Below, in pieces: positions 43,286-59,925 of a DNA stretch of 64,000 bases (position 1 is its first letter; every line of letters begins with the position of its first letter). The stretch is from Spirogloea muscicola (lineage: Eukaryota; Streptophyta; Zygnematophyceae; Spirogloeales; Spirogloeaceae). The notes below the pieces were generated by a model that saw nothing but the letters and a program-made list of their open reading frames with translations, searched no databases and was not told where the DNA came from. The translations under genes were made by a program, and so were the position numbers. The stretch lies in the NCBI GenBank assembly GCA_009602725.1, contig WELB01000034.1, forward strand, positions 710,804 through 774,803. The letters run 5' to 3'.

Positions 43286-46200
43286 TCATTCAGTTTTTTC
43301 ATGCACGACGCTGCCGCTGCTTATTTTCCAGCCGCCGCTGCCGCTGCTGCTAGTGCTAGTGCCAAAATAGCGCAGCTCGTAGCGGCTCGTGTACGTGCTG
43401 CGGTAGGAGCTCCGCTGGCCGCCGCCGGCGCCTTCTGCGACCAATGCCGCACTCTCGCGCAGCTCGGCCTCCACCATGGCACGCCGCCCGCTCTCTGACA
43501 GGATGAGGCTGCCCACACGCACGGCGTCGAGCTGATACTGCCAGTGCAGGCCACGGCGGTGCACCTCGCGAGCCTTGACTGCCCACTCCTCCAGCATAGC
43601 GCCGTCCAGGACCTGCCAGCACCAATTCAAAATGCAAGAAGAAGAGCTGTTAGAATCATAGGATTTCTCCCGCTGTTTTTGTCAGTCAAGCTATCATCAT
43701 CAGATTGCTTCAGACAGTTAAGACTGCGGCTCTCAAGCTTACAGGACTATCTGAGCTGCTCTACCAAAGACGTGAACGGGCAGCAATTGTAAGTTCCAGT
43801 TAGTTGTGGCCACTTCTAGCTCCCTTCCGCCGGTGCTGCAGCTTACTAGTGTGTGGAGCTGCACTCGTGACATTGCTGTACCTGGTGCAATGCAGCGACA
43901 TTGTGCCGTGGCCCAAGCGCGTCTGCTTTCGCGGCCTGCCACCGCCGTACGACTGTCTCGGCCCGCCGCTTGTCAAGAGGCAAGACGTGCTCGCGGGGGG
44001 CCGCCGGCTTCCCTGCCAAAGACAGAGTACAGGCATGCCATGGCGGCACAGATGAGCAATGGAGGTCCACACTGGGAGTAGCTTAGGACACGGGGGGTAA
44101 AGGATCTGCAACACAATGTAACTCAATTGACTTTACTGAATAATAAGCGCAGCATAAGAGAAGTAAGAGCAGGGTGCGGCAGTGCACCAACAGTCGTCGT
44201 GGTCGTGGTGGAGATTCCGTGATGCTGGCGCATTGCCATGGGGCCACCAGCAGTGGCCCGGCGACGGTAGTGCATGGCCAGTGCCAGCAGCGCGACGAGC
44301 GCGGCGGCGACTGCCGCAACCCCTTCGTTGCCGGCCAGCCGCTCCTGAAGTACGTCCATGGCGCCCTGGGCCTGGCGCTTCCCCAGCGGCAGCCCTGGTG
44401 GCAGCTGCGGAAGAGCTGCGGGTCTTGGCGGAGTGGCGAGCTGCCTGCCAGCAAGTTCAGGCGCGGCGGCAGTCACCGTGCCATTGCTGGAGCTGCCTGC
44501 CTCGCCACTTGCCGCTGCTCGCGTGTCACCAGATGGACTCAGAGACGATGGCAGAGGGGGCTGCAGCGCCATTGCCGCCGCCGCAGGCGCTGAAGAAGCT
44601 TCTTCGTCTTCAAGGAGCGCTGTGCCACTGCCACCATTGCTGGCCGCAGTCCGCCGCACGCTGCGAGTGCCAGCAGACAGCACCTCGTCTGCCGCCCTCT
44701 CTGCAGCCAGCACCCCGCTGCGGAGCCGGTAGGCCGTGCTATCAGCAAGGTCCTCGTCAGCGGCAGTTCGTCCATGCCGCCACGCTGTGCGCCCGAGCGA
44801 GAGAGCGCGATGCACAGTGCCGAGGGTTGCGGCGCCGGCGTGTGCCAGCGCATCGAGCAAAGAGCCACGGTCAAGGCCCTCCAGGTACGCACGCACGCTG
44901 GCGTTGTCGAAGTAGCCTGCCAGCGACGACGGTGCGTTGGCGGTGTCGCGGAACCGTGGCAGCAGGACCTCGCCGAGCCAGCGCTCGAGCAGGCGGCAGA
45001 GCCCCGGGAGAAGCGCATCGTTGTCGTCGCCCACATCCTCACCGCCATTGACGGCGCTGCTGTTGGCAGCGGCGGCAGCCGCCGCCGCTGCCGGCGAGTG
45101 CGCCAGCACAAAGCGCGCGATGCCGGGGTCGGCCGGTGACCACGGCGGCGGCCCAGAGAGGCCCAGCCAAGCGCGGGCGGCGCCGACGCGGCCGAGCAGC
45201 AGCGCGCACATTGCACGCTCCAGCGCAACCTCTGGTGGGGGTTCCCCCCCCCTCTGCACGCCTCGCGGTGCAAGCGGTGCCGGCGGCAACGGCGGCGCCG
45301 ATGGCGGCAGCTGCGCAAGCAGGTCGTCAGCCTCTCGCACGAGCGCCGGCCGGCGTGTGGCGAAGCCCCGTGCTACCAGCACCAGCCCGCCATTGTACAC
45401 CTCCAGGGGCTCAGCAGGCACGCTGCTTGGTGTCGCCCTCAGAAGCGCCACCTAGGCCGACAATACATTCCATTATTGAATAATCAAGAGTGGTGTGAAG
45501 CTAGACTACAAGTCAAGCTGCAACCATGGTTGGCCAACTTAACAGCACATTACAAAACTGCGATCCGCTCCATGTCAGGCAACACCAAAGGTGTAGCTCA
45601 GCTTGCCGCACCTGCTCCTCAGCAGTCATGACCATGAAGGCCTCGCGCATGAACTGCTCGCGCAAGAGCCCGCTCGGCGACCCGGGGCCCAGTGCTGCGC
45701 CGCCAGGCGCCCACAGCATTGCTCGGACGCCCTGCAGCACGACTCAGATGAAGCCGACCTTCAGCAGCCTTGCTCATTGCTTGCATGCAGCAAGTCAAGC
45801 GCGTAGAACACAAAGCGGCGGTGGCATCGTCAGACCTGCAAGCCCTCGCGGCGGGCGACCTCATGCGGTGCGCCTAGCGGCAGCGCCAAGAGGTCGAGCA
45901 CGCAGCGTGGCGCCAGCCGCTCCAAGGCCGCCTCCAGCTCCTCCTGCAGCGCCGGAGCTAGCGCCCGGCCGCCCTCGTCCTGCGATGCCGCCCGCCGGCC
46001 ACCTCACGCTTAAAGGTGGCCAGCAAGCATCGCCCAAGCAAGGAATGCGCGCGGCGACCTCCGCATGCAATGAGAGCCCATCAGTGGCCGCCGTGCGAAG
46101 CGCAGTACCTGGAGGATCCGGAGCGCAGTCTCGAGAGCCTCGGACGCCGCGACGGCGTCGGGCGGGTTGCTGGCAAGCCGGGCACGCGCCTCCGCCGAGT

Positions 46201-47070
46201 GCGCGAGCGCGACCGAGAGCGCCACGTCGCGCCGCGCCGTGCCGCGTAGCGCCGCTGGCCCTCGACCCCGCAGCAGTGCGCTGCCGATGGCCAGCACCGC
46301 AGCACCATCACCAGCCTCCACCAGAAGGCACAGCGCGCCCGGCACCTGGTTCCATCGTATGGCTCTCGCCACGCCGCCTGCCACACCAGCGGACCCTGCC
46401 GCATCCAGGGCACGGAGCAGTGCATCGTTGTACTCGCCGCGGCGCCGCGGGTCAGCCAGCGTGTCACGCGCCGCCGCCAGAAGCTCGTGCCGCGCCGCCA
46501 GTGCGTCCGTGCTGAACCCCTCTGCCGGCAGCGGCGCCGCCACACGCGCCTCATGTGCACGCTGGATCGAGTCGGCGAGGTAGTGCGTCTGCGCGCCCAG
46601 CACCTGCACCAGCACCATCGGCCGACGACCATAGGGACATGAAGGTAAACGACTGCTGCAGGGGCATCTAACGTGCCTCAGAATATGCCGGTGATGGGGG
46701 ACGGCATGGTAAGCTGGGACTGAGATGGCGCCGATGCCAAAGGCAGGGCCTTGGCACACAGAAGGATTTAGCAGCGGCGGCGTCCAACCTGATAGTAGTC
46801 GAACGGTAGCTCCACGACGGGCTCCTTGCCCCAGCGGAAGGGCAGAGCCACTGCCGCCGACAGAGCGAGGCCGCCTCCGCTGCTGTCCACTGCGCCCCGG
46901 CAAGCCCCGGCGCCGCGGGCGCGCTTCTGTGGTGCAAGCCACGGCCAGTGTTTCCACCAGCGAGCCCGCATGACTGCCACCGAGGCCCAGGGGCCCAGTG
47001 CGAGCCCCACAGCAGCTGTGCATCGGGCAGGCAACGGGTGCAGGGTGGCCGTGCCGCAGCGGAGCTCCAT
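43286..47070 (-). CDS. ARC6: ARC6, chloroplast division protein
   Basis: Seven exons (47070-46789, 46603-46109, 45979-45836, 45731-45612, 45451-44137, 44012-43882, 43612-43286) give about 937 residues. The N-terminus is a plastid transit peptide. Then come FDYYQVLGAQTHYLADSIQR, DALAARHELLAAARDTLADP, GEYNDAL, VPGALCLLVEAGD and RCVLDLLALPL, all diagnostic of ARC6. A long helical/Ala-rich region follows, then one membrane span (GVAAVAAALVALLALAMHY) and an intermembrane domain with AETVVRRWQAAKADALGPRH, WQYQLDAVRV and SSYRSTYTSRYEL. ARC6 sits in the inner envelope, tethers FtsZ filaments on the stromal side and recruits PDV2 on the other. It is longer than Arabidopsis ARC6 (801), mainly in Ala/Ser-rich loops. 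The donor at 44137 is the best phase-1 site, but an earlier GT at ~44230 is possible. Confidence 0.93.
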
Positions 47071-49402
47071 GTTGTTGCGGCGATGGCGGCAAGCGGAATG
47101 CGGCAGAGTCCTGGTCAGGTGAGCTCAGCCGCTCTTGCTCTTGCTCAAAGCCATTGACCCAATGTACAAGCGGAGCCTGAGGAGCGGCCCGCTGGCCATC
47201 GCCGCAGACGCCAAGGGCCAGAGCGGGGCGCCGCTACCGAGCGCTGGCCCACAAGCTCCATCGGGGGGCCACCGGATAAGCAGGCACTCGTTTTCCCTCC
47301 CTCTGCTCGCCCTGGCGGAGGAGCGAGCAGCACCGGCGTTGGGCAGGAGCCTCCCAGAGGAGAGGGCCCTGTCGCCTGCCCCCGGAGGCGCAACGGCGGA
47401 GGACGGAGGGCGGCGCTCTCGCCCAAGAGAGGCGGCGTCCTCAAGCGGCTGCTGATATTAAGGAGGAGGAGAAGCCAGCCGCCACGAGCAGGCGGCTGAG
47501 CGAGTGTGGCTCTCCCGAAAGTATGTGAACAGGCAGCTCGTCCAGAATTGACAAAGGTTGGCTGAGAGGGAGGAGAAGCGTCCCCAGGACGACCCGACGG
47601 CCTTGGCCTTGTACATTCCTTTGGGCTGGCCTCTCCCAGCCACCAGTTAATCTGGCCGCGCTTGCTTTCCAGGAGACAGGGCCCTCCTTCACAACAGAAG
47701 GATTCGCCCATTGGGGAAATGGGCTGGGAAACGCCAGCCCAAAAGGGCCAAGGGCCTCTAAACAAGTTTGGCCCCTTCGAACCTTGTCAATTCTTTTCGG
47801 GCTGGCTTCTCACAGCCCTTGCCCCCATTGGGAGAGCCACTTCTTCTAAACAAGGGCCACAGCCCGACGAGGAGGGTGGGTGGGCTCGAGGAGGCCGGCG
47901 CGGCGCGGAGGGAGGCGGGAGCGACGGAGAGATGTTTTTGGCGCGAAACGCCTTATCCCAGCCACCAGTTAATCTGGCCGCGCTTGCTTCTTATCCCCTC
48001 GCGTTTGGCGCGCAATCCGCTTCAGGCGGAGAGGAAGCTCGCTGCCAGCCCCTCTTCTCCTTGCCGAAAGCCAGATACTAAGGCCGGGAAAGCAGTTCCC
48101 CAGTGATCGCCAGAAGCTCTTCCAAAAGTTAGCTCTTTGAACCTTTGTCACTTCTTTTCCGTCTGGCTTAGCACAGCCCTTGCCCCCATTGTGAAAGCCA
48201 CTTCTTCCGAAAGGGGCAGGGGCTGCAAGTGGCCAGCCCAGAAAAATTGAAAAAGATCGAAAGTGCTGAAATGCGCCAAACCCACACAGCTATGCAAGAG
48301 ACTGGAGCGAACGGGAGCTGAGTAAACCCGAGTCAGAGGCGGCAGCTAGAGCGTGGCCAGCGTGTTAATGCATGGCCCATGGACCCCTGCAGGAACATAC
48401 TGAATTGCAGTGGCTCTGAGCTGCAGCACTGTACTGTCAGTTGACGTAGGCGACGGCCTGGGCTCACACTGGTGCCGGGACACGACACGTACAAAGGCGA
48501 GCTGCTCGCCCATTCCTTCTGCACTAGCCTCACAATCACCCCCTCCTTTCAAGGGCTTCTTCTCTCATTTGGCCCAATGAGTTGTCCTGTCACATTGGGG
48601 CTTTGACCTGGACCTCGTCCATTCATGCGGGCTGCCCTTTCACAGCAACTGCTCCTGTGATGAATTGAGAGCCTTCTTTGTCTGAGCAGCTCCAGCAGCC
48701 GAACTAGGAACATCGAAGCCCACCGCCGCAACTGCTGAATGGCATCGCTCCTCGTAGCTTTGCCCCGGAACCTGATTGACAACTGCATCTTTTATGTCCA
48801 GAGTGCGTCAGCTCCCTCTCCTTGTGATCAAAGACCGTGATTGCATGCTTGGCTTGGCAACTTATCCAGCAGGGCAGGCCTGCTGTGCAACTGCACCCTC
48901 TGCTGATGGTTATTTCCTGCTCTGAGCTTGCAAGTTTTAGCAGTGAGTACTCAACACATTAGTGCTCACAGTGGACAATCAGTACCAAGCTTATCCGCCA
49001 GTCATGTCACAATCCACTGTGGGGAAGCTAAGCTTTGAATGCATGCAGTCTTTCAGCATGTGTGCATGTTTGCAACCAAAAGACACCCTCCCATCCTTTA
49101 ACAGAACCTTAACTCTGAGTTTGCCAAGAAATATTTGGTATCCAGGTCAATATGGAGGAAATTGTGGGGATGGGGACGGAATAGATAAATGAGTGAACGA
49201 GGCCCGGAGAGCATGCAATACATGCAGAGCCCCGCAACTAGACCATATGCATGGTATGTACCTTGTCCTGAAGCTGTTGCAAGTGGCACAGGCAATGGGA
49301 CGAGCAAGTTGAGGTCCTAAGTATGGAGGGTGAGGCAGGTGAGAAGGTCGTCCCTCCAAGTATACGACCCTCTTTTAGCAACGTACATCGTGCAAGCATA
49401 AT
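47071..49402. other. Intergenic with LINE-type hairpin cluster
   Basis: 47071-47450 is GC-rich and includes the probable ARC6 promoter. 47455-48290 holds several repeat copies: the ~75-bp element with hairpin (47623-47670 and a partial at 47955-47990), a hairpin at 47799-47818 with CCCCCATTGGGAGAGCCAC after it, and a further copy at about 48170. 48300-49400 shows no exon; the end near 49400 is the 3' flank of FNR. Confidence 0.45.
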
Positions 49403-52588
<3,186 letters not shown>

Positions 52589-54444
52589 GGCCGCGGGTGC
52601 TGCAGAAGCCGAGTGCTCTGGCGGAGGCGGCTGCGGCGGCGGCGACGGCACTGGCGGCGGCGGGCTGGCTGTGAGGGCGGCAGGAATGGCAAGCTGCCTG
52701 AGGGCGACTCTTGGGGCGGGGTTTCGAGGGGCAGGGCCAGCTTCGAGAGGCGGATTTTGATCGGTGCAGTTCGAGTGGGCGAGTAAAGGGCATACAATCT
52801 GGCCCAGGCGTGCATCGCATTCATCAACAGACTCGAGTGCGGCAAGCCGGAAATCCGGGCCCCCTCCCCAACCTTCCGACCCTTCTATCCGCTCGTCAGG
52901 GTTAAAGGGACGGAGGGCCGCCGGTAGCGCCACGTGGCGTTCCGCGCCACCGCCGGAGGCTCCTTAGACCGTCCGATCGTATGTATGCAATGCATTCCCG
53001 ATTGAGGCGCGGGGACGCGGGGAATGCCTCCCAAGAATCCGTGCTTTTAGCGGATTTGCTGTGCGGCGACTGGGCGGCGCCGTGGGGGTCGCGAGTTTGG
53101 GCAGAGGGATGGCCGTTCGTTGACAACGTAACCTCATCCACAGGGGGCGAGAGGGCTGTGAAAAGCCAGCCTGAAAATTTTTTAGGGGCCGTCCGTTGGT
53201 AAGCTCATCCAAAGGATGTTGTGTATTAATTGATGGAAGGCCTGAATGGCCAAGTACTAAGGCAAGCACATTGACATATGTATTTCACCTGCTGCTAAGC
53301 TGACCCGCTCAGTAACCACGAGTCAGCACATAGAGGTTGCTAACTGATGCCCGAATACCAGACGGCACTTGACAAGCTCTTGTGACACCTAAGGCTCAAC
53401 CAGCTTTCTGGTGCAAAGCATGAGCCAAAAGGGAGCGAGGGCTGTAAGTTCAGGGCTGTGAAAAGCCAGCCCAAATATAGTGACCATCGGCGAAAAGACG
53501 AGTTCTTCCCCTTGCCATCGACTTTCACGGGGCGTTCAGCTCTAGGTGGCTCGAGCTCCTGCACCATCTAGCGCGCAGCGCGGTGTCCCAGCGTCACCAA
53601 GGGGAGCAGGCCATTTTCAACGTGGCAGGCTCTCTTGCTAAGGTGTATCGCATGCGCCTGTCAGTACGCAGCAGCACTTATTAAGAGAAGAAATAGGTCT
53701 CCAATGTACGGCAATGGCTCTGAGAGGCCAGCCCAAAAGCTTGTACAACGTCTGAAAGAGCCGGAAGGTGCAAAGAGGAGGATACAACTCTCTTTGACTT
53801 ATACAAGTGGACGCTCAACAACCTCTAGTCAGCAAGTGCAGATCAGAATGGAGAAGAGTGCCCACACAGATGTCCGGAGGGCGCAAAAAGCAGGATGCTA
53901 CTCTCCATGACTTCTGCAAGTAGGCGCTCAATCAATTGCTAGTCAGCCAGTGCAGATTAGAGTAAGTAGAGGGCACACGCGTTGCATCTGCGTACCGGTC
54001 GCGCTTTGGCGGCAGCCTCTGGATATAGACGGGGGACCCGCTACCTGGAGCTTCATTTCCCTGACCTCGGCTGCTAAACAGGGGAGAGTGAGCACCCAGT
54101 GGCCACTTGAGTCGCTGTGTGCTTACGCGCTTTTCTGGCCCCTTGGAAATCTTGTCCATTCTTCTTCTGGGATGGCTAATCATAGCTACTGCCCTCTACT
54201 GAACGGGTCCTTCTTCACTTATTATACAGTCCATATCTTCTTCTTACGCTACGAAAGCATTTTCTCCTTTCCTTCAACTCGGTATATAGCAAAGGACTGC
54301 TTTCCTCGTTTGGCACGCCAAGTGGCGGCCCACGTCGCCAACGGCGCCTCCGGCGACTGCGCCTCCGGCGGCTGCGGCGGCAGCAGCGGCGGCGGCGTAG
54401 CACGGCGGCGACGGCGGCGGCGGCGGCGTCGGTGGCGTAGCGGC
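52589..54444. other. Intergenic with nested LINE 3' debris
   Basis: 52589-53100 is GC-rich promoter-side sequence of FNR. Reverse hairpins lie at 53154-53172, 53453-53472 and 53715-53733, each followed by CCCAAA-type sequence. A plus-strand LINE-family block (subtype A, also at 20840 and 58770) lies at about 53970-54190. 54200-54444 is the GC-rich 5' region of the TatD-like gene. Confidence 0.5.
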
Positions 54445-57400
54445 ATGGTGACGGCCGACGTCGCGTGGATGGAGTCCCGGCGGCAGCTCGAGGGCGGCCC
54501 GGTGGCAGAGCTCGCAGAGATTCGCCTCTTCGACGCCCACTGCCACCTCCAGGATCCCCGGCTCGGCGGCCAACTGGAGCGGCTGCTCGCCGATGCCGGC
54601 GCGGCGGGAGTGAGGTGGCTCGTCACCAACGGCACCTCCGAGGTGCGCTGGAGCCTTTGGACAGCCCTCCTCATTGGCTTTGGCTGTGCTCTTGCATGTC
54701 GAGACAGTGGCCAGTGAGGGGTCTGCCGTTGCATAATATGTCATGAAAGCCACGAGTGTCATGTAAAGCATTACATTTGGATTTTTTCTGACAGCCTGTT
54801 GCCTAATTGCACCTCAAGAGTTCGTGCTGTAGCTCATTGGCCACTTAGAAGTCCACTTTCGAGACCTGCTTCACAGCTGTAGTAAGACTCAGTGGACAGT
54901 ATCTGGTCACTAGAGTAGGGGATCGTGGTAGGAACGTCGAAGCAGTGGAGTGGTAATTCTTATGTAACCAAGGTTGTCGAACGTGCAGAGCGACTGGGAT
55001 CACGTGAGGGAGCTTGGCGAGAGACATGAAGCTGTTATTCCATCCTTTGGCCTGCACCCTAGGTACTTATCCTCCACTCACACCTTGCCTTAGCAGAAGT
55101 AGCACCCGTCTTGATGGCGGAACTTGTATAGAAAATAGAAGTCAAGCAACTACACAGTGCTGCTAAGTGTTCCAGCCAGGCTCGCTCTTTATGATTGTCG
55201 GGTTGACATTGTGTGCTTCTTCACAGTAGCGACCATCAACTGTTAGGATGCGCCCAACTCTAGCTACATTAGTAACCACCAATGTATATATTGCCACCGC
55301 ACTTTGCCATCCGCCTTTTCTGTGGGCCCCTGGTGATGGGTGCTCGGCATTGGTGGGATAAGCATGAAGTGGCAAGCATGCTACACCCGCTACACCGCCC
55401 GCTACACCACCTCTCATTAAAGGGGGGGGGGGGGGGGGTTCCTNGGGGGGGGTCCTGCCCCTTGCCTTTCACCAAAGTCGCTTACTGCTGACACCTCCTC
55501 GTTCCGCCATTCTTTTGCTCGTTGTCAGCCATATTGTGCTGAGCTTAGACGAGGCCCCCGCTACAACAATATGCTGCTGCGCTTGTTGACTTTCAAGGGG
55601 CTGACAGCGACTGAACATAGCACTGGTTGGTAATCTGCAGGTTTGTCCAAGATCGCTCATCATCGTGGTTGACGAAGCTCAAGAACTTGCTCCTGGAAGT
55701 GCCAGGGGCTGCTGTAGGTGAGGTAACTGCACAGTGGCAACCACTGACTCTTATTACTGAAAGAAAGAGGCAGGCTGATGAGAACTGCAGAGATTAGTGC
55801 ACATACCGCTAAAATGTGAATCTCTTACCGAAGGTGATGTCTAAGTTGACAGCTGCAGTGTGCTCCTTATTGCACCTGAAGGAGCCATGCTTGATGCAGG
55901 TTGGCATTGACAAAAGCCCTCGAGGGCAGAAAGCAGACCTCGCCGTCCAGGTCAGATTACTTGCTGACTGAGCAAGTGTGATTGCCATCCTCCAAGTAGT
56001 CTTGCACAGTCAAAACAGATCTGATTTGATGTCTATGAGCATTCAAAGCAGTACAGACGACTTGCACTTTCTACTAGTGGCCTTCTTTCTTGCTGGACCC
56101 TTTGATGTCTCAGCTGTCACTACCACTATGTTTGTATATGTGGTTGCCTTGTATTGAGTACCTGTAAGTTGCTTACTTGCAGATTGACGTGATGCGCCAA
56201 CAGCTACAACTAGCACAGGAGTTAAACAGGCCTGTCGCTGTCCACTGTGTTCGGGCTTATGGCGACCTGGAGAATACGCTTAGGTTGGACCCTCAGGGTG
56301 TGAATGTACTCTACTTCTGAAGGCAATTTGTACCTGGTCGTGTATTTCATATGGTGCTTATGGACGTTATATGAGGCTGCCTGCTGCCTAAGATCATGGT
56401 AGCCTACTTCTTGTAGAATAAGTTTTCTAGTCACACAGGGCAGCCCTACAGCTTGTGGTGGGTTTCTGGAATGTTGAGTGCGGTATACTGCAAAGCAACT
56501 GACACATTCCATATGCAGCTCTCTCTCCTATCCAGGACCTTGGGTGACTTCCCAGCCGGCTTGATTCTACACTCATACATGGGTTCAGCGGCAATGGTTG
56601 ATTCATTATGCAAGCAAGGAGCATACTTCTCATTTTCTGGTTTCATTACCCATATGAAAGCAAAGAAGGCATCTCAGATACTGCACAGAGTAAGTAATTA
56701 TGGGAGTATGTGTCTCTGAGTTGAAGGCACATGTGGCACATGCGTTACACTTTCGGTACATATTCTTGCTTATGTCAGGTCTTTAGCTAAGTCTGCTTTC
56801 CACTGCCTTTCAATAAAGCTTTACGTCCCAATAATTTCGTCTACACGTGTATTTATCACATATTACTCATGCTTAATACCAGCCTGTGTATGGCTTTTGG
56901 TTTGCATAGGATGTCCTGCTTGACAAGAGCCACTTGTACTTTACTTGCAATAGAAAGGGAACAGTAAGGGGAACTGACGAAGGATTGCAGTAACCTTGTT
57001 GCAGGTACCAATGACTAGACTCCTGCTAGAAACAGATGCGCCAGATGCTTTCCCAGCACCAGAGGAATGTGAAGCTGAGGCCAGAGGGCCGGAGCATGGG
57101 TAAGAAGAACCTATCATACGGTGCATAGAAGACAATGTTTGCAGGTGCCAGTGTATCAATTTTCAGCAGTCTTTGTGACTGTGCAGAATCAAAAATGGGA
57201 GACACCAGTCAGCGTCTGATGCAGATGCAGCTGAAGCTAAATATAATACTCCAGCCAATCTGGCAGTGGTATGTCCTGACAAGTATGCAAACTTGCATAC
57301 GTAAGCTTGCAACTAGTATCTTGTATCAAAAGAAGAACATTGTTTGTGCATCAAATGTTGGAGGATCCACGATGAATCTAAGACAAGACTCGTAGAGTAG

Positions 57401-57594
57401 GTTCACCAGGACCAGCAACTTGCTGCCATATTGTGGCATTGCCTACCTGATATGGACAACTATATACTTTCATGGTGAAGGTCTTGAAAAAAGTGGCAAC
57501 TTTGATGGGAAAGCCACAAGACGAAGTCGCCGAGGCAGCTTATGAGAATGCTCTACGCCTATTTTCTTTTGACAGCTGCAAGGTGCAGTCCTAA
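54445..57594 (+). CDS. TatD-type metal-dependent deoxyribonuclease
   Basis: Nine exons (54445-54642, 54989-55062, 55641-55722, 55900-55950, 56183-56283, 56536-56689, 57005-57099, 57187-57268, 57481-57594) join in phase to 316 residues. All metal-ligand motifs of the family are visible: FDAHCHL (HxH), PSFGLHPR, AAVGEVGIDKSPRG (Glu), RPVAVHCVRAYGD (His), LILHSYMGS (His) and RLLLETDAP (Asp). NTPANLAVVLKKVATLMG and NALRLF follow, as in other TatD proteins. These TIM-barrel enzymes act as 3'-5' exonucleases or DNases in DNA repair and degradation. The ATG at 54445 follows an Arg-rich GC tract and an upstream start cannot be excluded. Intron 2 contains a G run with one N (55422-55450). Confidence 0.93.
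55422..55450. other. G homopolymer with unresolved base inside an intron
   Basis: Seventeen G, a short TTCCT, one N at 55444 and another G run. It lies in TatD intron 2 and is probably a sequencing or gap-closing artefact. Confidence 0.75.
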
Positions 57595-58734
57595 GGAGAA
57601 TCCAGGATCAACAGAGTGTACGTGCAAGGTACAAGTTGCATGCATATTATCCTCATGGGTTGCTCATCCTTCATGGGCTGCACTGTGCAACCTTCGTACC
57701 TTTAGCAATCACAGGCTTTTGGGAGCTCAAGTGACACTTCTGGGGGCTCGGCCTGAGTCACTGCTTTAGACATCACCTTTGGCCACTTGGGCCAGTGGCC
57801 CTTCGACCAAATCGTAGCCCTGACTCTCCCACTTTCCTGTCATATTATTTGGTCTTCATTTGGTGAACACCTTGCAGCCAGCATTGTAGTATGGACTTGC
57901 ATGGGTAAACAGCAACATGTGAGCTAATGACCTTCCATGGCAGAGGGAAGGTGGATAGCTAGCAAGAAATCATATAATGTTTGAGTGGTCAACTAAAGTC
58001 GGAGTTTGTAGGAAGTTGGACCTGTATCAGGGCCTAAATCATCTAGGCTCTAGGGCACTAGATGTCCTTGATAGGTTGGAAACGAACGCGGAGTCAAGTT
58101 CGAAGCATTGGTATGTGAGCAGGTCGACAAGGAATAAGGATCTCACTGCAGCAGCCTGCACATATAAGATGAAGGCAGCTCATTCAGTCTCTGAAGCTTA
58201 TACCCTTGAATCCTTTCATGGTATACATGCACGAGGCACTGCCTAATCTTAGTACTAATGAATCGGGGGTTGAATTTAGCAATGTTGTAATCTATTGACA
58301 AGTCATGTATGCAACTCGATTGCCACCAACTCCAAGAACGAACAGGCATAATATGCATATGCCTGCTAATTAAGGATGACTGGAGACCAACAGTATAAAC
58401 AGCAGCATCTTTACTGCTCTGCATCTTCACTTTAACCTTCACTGCTTATTTGCGTCCGTCAGGGTGAGAAATGCCCGAAATGAAATTTTCCGGTTTATTA
58501 CAGAGGTCTACGGCGAGGCTGTGCCCTTGAGTCGATGAGACCTGATATGAAGCTCAAAAGTTTCAAATCAATAGAGGCCTTACTTCAATTACCCATATGA
58601 GATCTATGCACTCTAGCCCAAGATTTTTGGGCCTGCACTGGCCATGCAGAGATGCAGCCCTTTGCGGCCATCAACCCACATACTCACTACAGGAGCTAAT
58701 GGGCTCTCATATGGGCCGTGGCTCTAAGCCCCTT
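57595..58734. other. Gene-free stretch
   Basis: 3' flank of the TatD-like gene and further sequence without any recognisable exon or repeat. Confidence 0.4.
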
Positions 58735-59350
58735 ACTTGCATGCGCATGTCAGTGTTGCTCAGCGGTCAATGGCACACGCGTTGCATCTGCGTGCTGGTC
58801 GCGCTTTGGCTGCGGCCTCTGGCTGTAGACAAGGAACCAGGTACCCAGAGACCAGCTTCTCTGACCTGCGGCCGCTCAGCAGCCAAATTGAGCACTCAGT
58901 GGACCATTCGCTGTGTGCTTTAGCGCTTCTCTGGCCCCTTCGAACTTTGTCATTTCCCGGGCTGGCCAATCACTGCCATCGCCCTATACTGGAAAAGGCT
59001 CTCTCTCTTTCGCGCTGGCTTTGTCACAGCCTCGCCCCCTTTGGGAGAGCCACTTTCTTTCTTTGGGGCGAGCTGAGGGGAGAGTCACAGCGCCGCTGGG
59101 AGCCGTTCCACCGTAGAGTATAAGAAGTGAGCTCCTCCAAAGGGGCCGGGGGCTGTTGATGGCCAGCTTGGAAAGAGAGAGAAGGCGCGCGGTGTGCATG
59201 ACATGAAAGCATGGCCAATTCGAAGTACATTGCGAAGGAAGGATCGAACGAGGTCCATAGTGCCGAAAGGCGCCAACACCACACAGCTCTGCAAGAGACT
59301 ACAGCAAAGGGGAGCTGAGTGACCCCCGAGCCAGCAGCGCAAGTCGGAGT
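58735..59350 (+). mobile_element. LINE-family 3' fragment, subtype A
   Basis: 58770-58990 repeats the block seen at about 20840 and 53970: CACGCGTTGCATCTGCGTGC, then a decayed HLRAGRALAAASG / SFSDL frame, then GGCCCCTTCGAACTTTGTC and a GGGCTGGCCAATCACTGCC hairpin variant. 59000-59220 contains further hairpin halves and a diverged copy of the dispersed ~60-bp word (GGCGCGCGGTGTGCATGACA). Confidence 0.5.
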
Positions 59351-59667
59351 AACTTGAAGCTGGACAAGATGGCACCCCAACAAGACCCAGAAGCAGCAGC
59401 AGCAGCCGCACGGCACGGCCTGACCGCAAGTGTACTGCGTGAAGCTTGGGGCCGTGAAGTGGGGGAGCCGTCAGCCCCCGCGCCGGTCGGCAGGGCCTCC
59501 ACGGCCGCCCGATCGGGGGCATCCTTGCCGTCTTCGTCGCCGGGGCGCCCGGCAATGGGCCAGGGGCCTGCTCCGCAAGCCCCGCAGCGAAGAGGGGGGA
59601 GGAGGGAGGAGGCAGGAGGGAGGGCGGGGTGGCGCGATGGTGTCGGCGCCTGACTGGGAGGGAGGAG

Positions 59668-59925
<258 letters not shown>

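Noticed and set aside
44123-45455. Long plus-strand frames opposite the large ARC6 exon
   Set aside because: They are antisense shadows in GC-rich coding DNA; the minus strand carries the recognised ARC6 sequence.
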